Origin: Gnetum montanum
Taxonomy: Eukaryota; Streptophyta; Gnetopsida; Gnetales; Gnetaceae
Assembly (NCBI GenBank): GCA_015680685.1
Contig: MNCI01005562.1
Span: forward strand, 109,304 to 173,303
Length of the DNA: 64,000 nucleotides
Reading direction: 5' to 3'
Of this stretch, positions 48,342-58,505 are shown in pieces. Below the pieces are notes generated by a model. The model was not told where the DNA came from. It worked only from the letters and a program-made list of their open reading frames with translations, and searched no databases. Numbering within the stretch: position 1 is the stretch's first letter; each line of letters opens with the position of its first letter. A program made the translations under genes and the position numbers.

Positions 48342-51300
48342 AGGTCCATCTGCATGTGCTGCTTAATAATTTTGCAACTGGCCTCATTATTATTTCATAC
48401 GAAAATCTAGTATCTTGCATAGTCAATCATAGCCGTCTGCCAATTGCCGTCGCGGGTGTCACGGGCCAACAGAAATTCATTCCTGGATCAGAGATCCTCC
48501 ACCTCCATGGTTAGGTTAGTCTTCTCTTTCTTGAGTCTTTGTACCCTCTTCCAAAGGTCTTCATTCATGTGCCTACACTACCATAAGGAGCATGTTGAGT
48601 ACAACGCACATTTACTCGTTTCATCATAAATGTGGCGAGGTACCTCAGTCACGTCTGATGGAAGTTCAGGCACAGCATCAACTTCGACAACCTATCAAGG
48701 GTCCCACTTGAGACAGGAGGCTGCCATGTATGGAAGAATGTTAGTCACGGTGACACACAAAAAAAACAAATAAACGAGCTAACAACTGCAAGTGCCTAGC
48801 ATAACAATTGTAGCATACCAATCTCAGGATCGATCTACTTCAAGTGATCGATCATATCATCGACCACCCCCTCCATGAAGGAGAACTTGTTCAGTGTCTC
48901 GGTCCAGGGTCGGACACAAATTGAGGAAGAGGGATTAGGGGCATCAACAGTGGTGTCTACTGCATAATAAAATATGTTAGCCATGATAGAGAAGATAACA
49001 ACTGAGCTGATGAAAATTGACACAACAGTTCAAAGCTCCTACCTAGCAAACCCTCAGGGGTGATAGCAGGGGGATCACCCATCGAGAAACTATCAAGCAA
49101 TCAGTCAAACTCACCAACGTCCAGTTGTAGCTCCTCTCTTTCCAACTGGCCCAAAAGTATGGCAGCATCCTTGACGCTCATCTTCCCTACAGAAACTAAA
49201 GCACACTCGGCAAAGGGGTCATCGGTAGGGGCCTCTTCTTCTACAACCAAGGCCTCTTCCTCCTTCTCTTCAATAGGTGCCCTTACTTCAAGGGCCAAAA
49301 CTTCTTCCTCTTCCTCTTCTCTTTCTTTTGATAAAGCATAATCACAGTCAACAAGCTATTACAACTTGAAACAAATGCTATGTTGTGCAATGCTATGCAG
49401 CGTAGCATAGCGTAACAAATGTTACTCTAACAAAAACAAGTTTGCCATACTTACCAATTGGGGGTTGCACCCTACGAACTTTGATCCGTAGCTTCTTCCC
49501 CCTCTCTTAATTTGTGCAAGGAGTCTCTTCAGTAGGATGATACTTCTTACATTGCAACCTGCTCTTTATAGTCTCTACAATGAGGTGTTTTCCCTTAACA
49601 CATTACCTATGTTGATGGGGGGTGCCTCTCCCACATTATCCTGGCATGAAAGAGGTGTGCCACCTGATCCCTCATTGTTCTTGAAAGTGATTCCCCAATG
49701 GCTTCCGAGGGATCTTAGGATCGGGTGGTGCAGAAAACCTAGCAAATCCATGGCTTCGATATCTAGTTACGATCTTGCAGTACCCAGATGCCATTCTCAC
49801 GAACTACCAAAAATTTTGCAAGGCATCAAAGGTAAGCTACAAAGAAGGCATAATGCACATTAAAACAAGACTTAAGCTTCTCACGAAGCTTGACCATTTC
49901 AACATGCAAGCCTTCAGAAAGGTATCGAGCCTAGTTTTAATGAGTCCCTTCTTCCATGACCTCCCTCATTATCCAAGCCTACTCCACTCCAAGGATTTTT
50001 CCTTGGAAGAGTAGCTTGGGGAAGGCATGAGCACGGAAGATAGTGTAAATCGTTTTAGCCACCGCTAGATTGACCTTGTGGATGTAAATCCCCTTTCAGT
50101 CCTTAGCCATCCCTAGCCATTCCTTAATGTCCCCCTGATGGTTCACATCTTTCTTAAATTTTTCTCCTATAGGGAGACCATCAAAAGGGACATTGAAAAG
50201 GTCTATGAATAGTTGGTCATTAATGTCAAACACCACCTGCACATTATGAACACGTGTGCAGAAGCGATCAGCCTTCTCGGTAAAGGAATCGGGTAAGGAA
50301 AGCATTTCTGCAGCCAGGACATTCGTGTTTACAGCCAGGAATAAGTCCATGAGCCTCACCTCTTGAATGTTATGAACAATGGTGGCTAGGATCCCATGGT
50401 AGAGCCAACACTATGTCTCCTCCACCTCTCCATACTTGAAGAAGAGGTTGGTATTGTCACACCCAAAGGTGACCATAGTTACCTCTTGGGATTCCCTGGC
50501 TACTGCAATAGTTAACAAAAAAATTAAAAAAATGGAGGTTAGCAAAAAAAAAACACAAAATCACATCACTTGAACACACAAGAACAAATTAATGGTCTAA
50601 CATACTAGGTTTGAATGGCATAGGAAATGGTGGGAGTTGCACCAGAACATCTTCGATGGTAATCGGTCGACACGATGCCCATTCACTATCCAACCAGCCA
50701 ACTTCCTTACACTTCCCATAGAATTTGTAATACCTAGTTATATAGCTTTTGAAGTCAAACCCAAGTTGTTCTATGACACCAGCATGCATGTTCTTAGTGG
50801 AAGAAAACTATTGAAGAGTTGTCTGGGCCACAACCAATGCATCCGTATTACCTTGAAGGCCACCTTCGTCAATGTAAAACCTGGTAACATACAAGAATGC
50901 TGTAAGCACTTTTGTCTAGTGTAATGTGAATCATACAATACGTTCAAATACCTTCGTAGGACTTACCTATCGGCATAGTAAATACTCCTAGGTGGGTTCT
51001 GAAAGCAAGTGTCCATGTGACGGGCCACGAATAGCATGTTGTATAAATAATAGCATTTATACTTAGGCATGTCCCAGATCCAACTTAAGTGCCTCAAGTA
51101 TCTTGCGTGCTGGTTGAAACTTCCTGCCCCTTCACCCCCAATTGTCCCATCAGCCAAAAACTTCAGAATGCCTCGATTTGCCCCAGGCAACAACGTCTCT
51201 GCAAGTATAGAGGCTATCTCGACCGATAGATGTGACCACATGATCACACTAAAATGGCAGAGGAGGAACTATAGGAAGTCCCATGCTTCCTCCTGGAACT

Positions 51301-51477
51301 AGACCACCTGCTCTCCCACACATGCATGGGGAGGAGGAACGTTGGACACAGGTTCACTGAGGTAGCATAGGACTCCTACAAGTTTAAGGACAATCAAAAC
51401 AGGCTTCAACATGACCTTGCAAGGCAAAGTATCAAATGTTAGCAATGTGTTCAGGTGATGATCACCGATAAGGAAAG

Positions 51478-51590
51478 CATAACCTTCTGTTTGCATATAG
51501 CATAGCATAACATTCTATTTGCATATAGCGTAGCATAACCTTCTATTTGCATAGAGTGTAGCATGATCCTTCATTTACATGAAACACAAT
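51478..51590. repeat. 28-bp tandem repeat in antisense intron 1 (A)
   Basis: Four copies of a unit like CATAACCTTCTATTTGCATA plus TAGCGTAG, with a 28-bp period. Each carries the AGCGTAGC motif that also fills the LTRs of A and B. Confidence 0.75.
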
Positions 51591-51599
51591 ATAATGCTT

Positions 51600-52450
51600 C
51601 GCTCATAAATTCTCCTTAGCATGAATCAGTGAGTCCCCACCATAAGGCAAAGTCAAACATTATAGCCAGCGTAACAAAGTATCACATGTGTAGTGTAGCA
51701 GTTAAGCCTCGTGCAGCGTAACAACAGTGGGTACACCCCACTATAATAGTTTCGCGATACACAACACAACATAACAGACATGCATTGTAGCAGTTACACT
51801 TCTGCATAAGGGGGATGACTACACTACCCACAGTATAATGAGACGAATGCATGGCATGCAACAACTGAAAAGGCGCAAGAAAACATGTAACAACATAACG
51901 AACGAGATACTGTAACAAGCATTGCAACATAGCAAAAGTTTGGCAATGTAGCAGTATAACAGATGACCAACACAATAGCCCAAGGGCCTAATAACATAAC
52001 AACGTAGCGTAACAGCAAAAAAAAATGTTACAACCTTAACAATGTAGGTGAAAGGCAAGTCATAGTGCCCTTGTTGCCCCGACCCTACCCTATGACATGA
52101 AGTAGCCCATTCTACACCATACCAAGCATGTGTCACACTGATGTAGAAACTGTACAAATAAACAAACCCCCCTAAGAATGGCACACTACGCCAAACATGC
52201 ACTACGCTACCTAGAACCGATTAAATTCCTACAATGACGTAGCCTCCATTTTTTTAACAATGGCGATCAAAGCAGTACCGCATGCAGTTGTAGCGTAGCA
52301 ACTGTACGGCCACCGTGCCCAAATAGCAACAACCACGATGTAGTGGCTGAAATGGCAATAAAAATAGTGACGATAAAATGATAGCAGTAATGGTAGTGGC
52401 AACCTAACTCAATTCATCACATAATGGAAACAAGGGTAGTGTAACAACGT
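51600..52450. other. Antisense intron 1 of element A, motif-rich
   Basis: No coding sequence. Scattered TAGCGTA/GTAGCAG/TGTAACA motifs throughout, of the GCTACGCTA family. Short open frames on the minus strand here are not conserved in B. Confidence 0.6.
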
Positions 52451-52710
52451 ACCGAGCCAATAGAATCTCTTGCTACACCTCAACGTGTGCCTTGTAGAGG
52501 CATCCCAAGGTCTCTTTCACCTCATCTACCTTAGCAAGTTCCTTATGCTTACGTTCGCCCTTGCGTGCCATTGCTTTACTCACGAATCAATTGTACCAAC
52601 CGCTACACTACCCTTGTTCACTCACCCTCTCTATTTGACCATGCTATGCTCTGAGTATGGGCTTCTGGCTCTGACAATGAAAATGACGAGTTTACCAGGG
52701 GGTAATCCCC

Positions 52711-52719
52711 TATTTATAG
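52711..52719 (-). promoter_or_regulatory. TATA box of A's antisense gene
   Basis: CTATAAATA on the minus strand, 140 bp upstream of the exon 1 ATG, matching the box in B at 41602-41610. Confidence 0.7.
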
Positions 52720-52856
52720 CCGATGTGGTAAAAAAATTATCATTTTCATATCCCAAGTAACGTGGGACATTCCCATAGCGTAACGCCACTATAGCAAAGC
52801 CCCACTACAGTGTAACACTCGTTGGCAACATAGTGGGCCCACAAAATTTCAAACTT

Positions 52857-53240
52857 GTTAGCGATCTGCTAAGACCTTAAACTGGCAACCCTGGTTTACA
52901 CAATATCATACAAGATAGTCCGCAAAGACCTTAAACTAGGAACCTTAGCTTCTCCCACCCGTCACAGTCTGCAAAGACCTTAAACTAGAAACATCAACCT
53001 ACGATATAGCCTAGTAATAGTCCGCAAATACCTTAAACTAGCAATCTTAACATATACTAAAGTCCATATAACAGTCCGCTATGACCTTAAACTAGCTATC
53101 TTATCATTCATTTCATTTTGCATTTTAGACCCATTGACGGTCTGCCATGATCTTAAACAAGTGAATTTTAGTATTTATTTTATGTCTTAAATTAAACCAT
53201 TACACTATTGCGATCTACTAAGACCTTAAATTGGCAATTA
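52857..53240 (+). repeat. Repeat array 2 of element A
   Basis: About eight copies close to AGTCCGCAAAGACCTTAAACTA with spacers of about 30-60 bp. The array occupies the region upstream of the antisense TATA box and ends about 90 bp before pol. Confidence 0.9.
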
Positions 53241-53263
53241 TCTTATGTTGCATCATTGATTAC

Positions 53264-53283
53264 ATATTGCTGCTTCAAACAGG
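53264..53283 (+). promoter_or_regulatory. Possible splice junction before pol (A)
   Basis: CTGCTTCAAACAGGTATCAC is nearly repeated in B at 42155-42175 (CACAAACAGGTATCACTTGAC), at the same distance before pol. Ogre elements splice out an intron between protease and RT, so this could be the acceptor of such an intron. Not seen in C at this place; speculative. Confidence 0.35.
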
Positions 53284-53332
53284 TATCACTTGACTTGATT
53301 TAATTGCTTGTTGTGATAGGTCCACTCAAAAA

Positions 53333-56300
53333 ATGGCTATGCATGTTGAGCTTTATTTGCCTTTGACCCTAACGGGTCCCTACAGCAAGTTCACAAGATC
53401 CTTGAACCAAGAATTGGTAGACTTTGATTTACCCTCTCACAACATTGAAGCATCCCTAGAAGCATCCCTAGACTAGCCCGAACATTTGGTCCAAGCCTTA
53501 GACATAGAGGCTAGGGATGTGACTGAGGACCCTCTCGCGAAAATCCCCGTAACTACCACTAGGAATGAAGCAAATACCTTGAAGGTCAGCTCTTTATTAC
53601 ATCCACAAATACATCAAAACATTTCCAAGGTTCTCCATGACAATATTAAAGTGTTTGCATGGTCATACAATGACATGTCAGGCCTCAAGCTGTGGCTCAT
53701 AAAACACAACATCATCCTAGATCTGCATGTCAAGGCAGTCAAGAAAAAAGCTCCTAAGATCAAACCAGAGATTGCACTAGTTGTACGTGATGAGATAACC
53801 AAACATTACCAAGCTAGTTCCATACGAGAGATCGACTACTTGGAATGGGTGTCGAACATCATTGTAGTTTCTAAGAAAATGGGAGGTATACGAATTTGTA
53901 TAGACTTTCGAGATCTAAATAAAGCAACAATTAAGGATGATTTCCCATTATCAAGCATCGATCAACTCATAGACACTACAGTTGGTCATGCCTTACTATC
54001 CTTCATGGATGGGTTTTTAGGCTATAACCAGATCTGTATAAACCTGAAGCATCAATTGTCAACAACTTTCATGAACCCTTGAGGAACGTTTTGTTATACA
54101 ATGATGCCCTTTGGACTCAAAAACACTGGAGTAACCTACCAATGAGCGATGACTTATATTTTTAGCGACTACCTTTTGGAGAGGCCGAATGATTACGTGG
54201 ATGATATAGCAGTCAAGTCTAAGGAAGCTATAGATCATCCCAAAGATCTCTATGTAGTCCTCCAATGTTGTCAGAAGCATGACCTATGCCTCAACCCTAA
54301 GAAATATGTTTTCGAAGTTAAAACAGGATGCATGCTAGGTTTCATAGTATCAGAAATAGAAATACGAGTGGACCCCAATTTAGTGAGGGCCATCATCAAC
54401 TTAGCACCACCTACAAACCTCAAAGAGCTACGTAGGTTGCAAGGTAGGATACAGTTTATCAGAAGGTTTATCTTGAAGTTGACAGACAAGCTACACCCCA
54501 TGCAACATCTACTTAAAAAGGGGATCAACTTCAAGTGGACAGATCTATGTCAACAAGCCTTTGATAACTTAAAGAAATAGCTTTTGAACCTCCCAACTGT
54601 TTACCCACCACAGAGGGATAAGCCTTTCTACATCTACCTTGCCACTTTGGACACATCCAGTGCTATGTTGCTATGCCAAAAAAGAGATGACGGATTCGAA
54701 TTCCCGATCTACTACTTGAGCCACGCACTAGTAGCTTACGAGGCAAACTACAACGAGGTAGAAAAATACTCTCGCTCCAATGTTTACGTTAAAAAAGTGG
54801 AGACATTACTTGTTTTGTAGCAAGGTTAACATTATATGCAAAAGAAACATACTTCGGGCTATTACAACAAACTTGTACGAAAGTAGTAGCATAGCCCGAT
54901 TGAAAGCAATGATAGCGGAATTTGATTTACATTATGTAGCACAATCATCAACAAAGGGGTAAGCAATAGCCACATAGCTTACAACTTCACCCGTTGACAA
55001 TCAAGCAATAATAAAACCTGAATTCCCAAATGAACACATTATCAGCCTAAACTCTATACCACCTGATTTTGAAGCAAGTTTACATTTTGACAACACTTCA
55101 ATTACATGAGGTGGAAGCACTGCCATAGTTATCACATTTCCCTCTGGGGATATTTGACCATTTTCTTATCGCTTTACGTTCCTTTGTATGAATAACCTAG
55201 CTAAGTATGAAGGACTCCTTAGGGGCCTCTTAGTAGCCCAAGAGCTAAAGATTCAACATTTGGCAGCTCGGGGCGATTCGCAATTAGTTGTCAATCATAT
55301 CACTAAAGTCTATGCTTGCAAGGCTTCACATTTGCAACCTTATTGTGATCTAGCTAAGAGTTTGCTAAAACAATTTGCAACATTGGACATTCAACATGTA
55401 CCTCGCAATGAGAACACCATAGCTGATGCATTAGCCACGTTAGCATTGAATGTACCATCACACTTGTTTGCAAATTTTTCCACCTCGATAATAGAGTGCA
55501 CAAATCCTATTACTCAAGCAGTAAACATTGCATCTGTCAGTGTGATAGACATCCAAGAGTGGTATGTCAACATTAAGGCTTACCTTCAACATGGTGAACC
55601 CCCACATGACTTGACATTTGCTCAAAAGGATGCAATCCAAAAGCGAGCCCAGCAGTATGTCCTCATAGGAGATAATACCTTATGCAAACATTCCTTTGAT
55701 GGGATATTGCTAACTTGCATTGGTGGGGAAGAAGCACAAAAAATTGTTAACGAAGTCCATGAGGGACTATGTGGAGGACACATAGCCCCTAGGGCTATGG
55801 CAGAAAAAATCAAACGCCTAGGGTACTACTAGCCTTGCATCGAATGAGATTGCCTTACCAAAGTTAGAACGTGTGATGTATATCAATGCCATGCAAATCT
55901 CATACACGTATCACCTACTGAGTTACATCCTACATAGATTACGTGGCCATTCCAATGATGGGGACTAGACATCATAGGGCCCATCACACCTAAGTCTTCT
56001 GCAGGACATAGCTTCATAATCACTGCAACCAAATACTTCACAAAGTGGGTGGAGGCTATTCCCATGAGAAAGACTACCTCTCAACAGGTTTGCTGCTTTA
56101 TCTTGGATAACATAGTAACAAGGTTTAGTCTTCCCATGACTATTGTGATACACAATGGGCCATAATTTAGTAGCGCAGAAACAAAACCTTTTGCAATAAC
56201 CTTGGCATCAAGCAATCTTTTTCATCATCGTACTACCCACAGGCAAACAGTTAGGTAGAAGCAACAAATAAGTCCATCATTAACCTATTAAAAAAGATGC

Positions 56301-56800
56301 TTAGTAGTAGAAAAAGGTGATGGCATGAGCAAATCCTCTACGTGTTGTGGTCTTACCACACGATGTGCAGAACGGCTATAGGTAAGACTCCTTACAGTCT
56401 CATTTATGGATTTGAAGCAATGTTACCTCTTGAATTGTAGGTTCCATCACTCTAGATGATCCTCTCAAATGTTGTAGACGAGGCTCAAAACAACAAGTCA
56501 AGAATCATCGATCTTGACTCTGTGGAGGAAGAGTGTGCCCAAACAATTGATCGCATTGAATGGTACCAGGACAAGCAATGACAAAAGCACCACTGTAATT
56601 TGTATCAATAGCCAATCAAAAAGGGGGACCTAGTTCTCATAGTTGTTCATGAGCATGCAAACAAATTCTTAGCCAACTAGGAAGGTCCTTTCATCATCAC
56701 GAAAGCCTATGAGAACAGGGCCTTCAAACTGGCTAATATGGATGGCAATGAGTTCACAAATCCTGTCAACCACTTGTATCTCAATTCATACTATGTCTAA
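53333..56800 (+). pseudogene. pol: pol of element A: RT, RNase H, second RNase H, integrase (broken)
   Basis: It starts MAMHVELYLPLTLTGPY. RT keeps both motif A (MDGFLGYNQI) and YVDD (54194-54205), but stops at TGG-to-TGA and CGA-to-TGA positions (about 54080 and 54143) and TAG at 53474 break it. RNase H (54600-54960) is frameshifted near 54780. The second RNase H covers about 55070-55450 (GDSQLVVNH, ADALATLA). Integrase: HEGLCGGH zinc site near 55758, Asp in GLDIIGP, but the second Asp is His (CAC, 56151-56153) and the region around the Glu carries a TAG. It ends at TAA 56798-56800. Confidence 0.88.
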
Positions 56801-56827
56801 TGCAAAGGACAACATCAGGTATAGAGC

Positions 56828-57115
56828 AAGGTAAGACAAATGTCCGCTATGACATAAAACTGGCACAGATAGTCTGCTATGACTATAAACTGGCACAGCA
56901 AGTCCACTATGATTATAAATTGGCACAGCATGTCCTTGGGCTACGACATAAAATTGGCACCCACAACATGGTCTACTATGACCTTAAACTGGTCATCCAC
57001 CGTCTACTATGATGTTAAACTAGCACAGCGGTCTGCTAGGACTTTAAACTAGCATTTCACGGTGTGTTGGGACCTTAAACCAACACATTTGATGGTCTAC
57101 CAAAACCCTAAATTG
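56828..57115 (+). repeat. Repeat array 3 of element A
   Basis: About eight copies close to GTCCGCTATGACATAAAACTGGCACA, 25-40 bp apart, beginning shortly after the pol stop. Confidence 0.88.
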
Positions 57116-58492
57116 GGTTCACAATGCAACGCCTAGCTCACATTCACAACCCTACTAACAAGCAAGTGTGTACAATTTCAAGTTTTTGGACAACACGGGG
57201 TGGAATGCTGTAGTTCCAGAACGTAGTTCACGATGCTAAGGAAACACCCTTTAGGACACATGCAGCATCACCACCCTTGGCATCTTGCTAACCTTCTGGA
57301 GATGTCGTGTGACATCTTGCTGACTTTCCAGAGCTCTCGCTACCATCGCCACTCATCCTAGCAGTAGCTCTTACCATCAACACCTGCTACTAGAGTTCTA
57401 GCACTATTGTGGCCTAGCCACAAAGTTACTACCCTCCAGCCCTCACCACCATTTGAGCCCAAAAGACATTCAACTGTTAGGGTTCTCACTTTACAGCTGA
57501 ACTGCATTATGTTTGCCTTGGGCAAGGAATCCTAAGCACTAGCATCACCACTACTCCTAGCCTCTTCAATGCCAACTTTTCAAGCTTGTCGCTACTAGCC
57601 TTTCTACTTTGGACATCGCACACCTCAGCAACAATACTTGCTACTCTGGTGATTTCTAAAGCAATCAAGACCTTGCCCTCACTCCACCTTATGGTTGTTT
57701 CTTTTGGTTTGCTTTCTATTGTGTTTGCAGGATACAAGCCAAGATGAAATACATTTCACCATGGAAACCAAGACACTACATTGTTCCGAAGTGATCATTT
57801 CAACTAGCTTGGCTACTTGGGAGTGCAAACCCTGCCCCCCTTCTCAACCCACTCAACCTCATTCCTTATACTTGTAGTTTTCTAACATCTCCTTTACAAG
57901 CTTTCCCAATGCCTATAAAGCCCTTCCACATGCCCAACCACCAAGTCCATCATGAGCATAACACAACTTACCTCATAGGAAGCATCTACAGGTAATTCAA
58001 AGCCCCATAGGGATGTAACACAACTCATCTTGGGGAGGAAACACATGCCTTGCAACAACAATGTTGTTTCCAAGTGAACATGGCTGAACAGGCAAAAAAA
58101 GCACAAAAAAATATACAAAACAACAAAAAGCTCAAAAAAAGAGGGGGGGACTAAGTGCCCAAAACAAATGACATCGTAGCTGTTTTAAAACGACCATCTC
58201 TAAGCACTCTGATGAGAGGTCAAAAGCCAACAAAAGAAAGATGTCCATGCACACCGACTCCCTCACAAGCACTCCGACAAGGGATCACGTGATGTTACAT
58301 CTTTTCCTCCCCCAAACCTATTCCCAAAAATCCATCCTTTGCCCCCTTTCCTTACATAGCTATCCCAGTACTCCCAAGCATAACACAATGCAACATCTGA
58401 GTGACTGCTGGAGAGCAATGTTAGCATCTTGTTTTCGATGGTGTTTTGTATTCTTTGTTGACATCTCTTGGGAAAATCCTCCAGACATCAAT
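57116..58492 (+). other. 3' region of element A
   Basis: Non-coding. TTTCTATTGTGTTTGCAG ends at 57730 and is an acceptor-like tract conserved with B (45023) and in form with C (38260). An A-rich tract lies at 58095-58140. Confidence 0.6.
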
Positions 58493-58505
58493 AAAGAGGG
58501 GCCAT
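58493..58505 (+). other. Polypurine tract of element A
   Basis: AAAGAGGGGCCAT directly before the 3' LTR. Confidence 0.8.

Larger units (their letters stand above)
47689..52571 (-). pseudogene. Antisense gene of element A, eight exons
   Basis: Exons 5' to 3': E1 52453-52571, E2 50967-51415, E3 50606-50880, E4 49455-50502, E5 49043-49324, E6 48819-48959, E7 47842-48720, E8 47689-47751. E1 starts MARKGERKHKELAKVDEVK. E2 includes GANRGILKFLADG and NMLFVARHMDTCFQNP, clearly homologous to B and C. E5 is acidic (APIEEKEEEALVVEEEAPTD). E7 has a coiled-coil stretch and an in-frame 57-bp duplication. The last acceptor appears mutated from AG to AA at 47752-47753. Several in-frame stops remain (for example TAG in E1). 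TATA box at 52711. Its place between protease and RT and its opposite strand are the same in all three elements. Confidence 0.75.

Noticed and set aside
57116-58492. An envelope-like gene between pol and the 3' LTR
   Set aside because: No long frame, no membrane segment and no conservation at protein level among A, B and C; only the acceptor-like site is shared.
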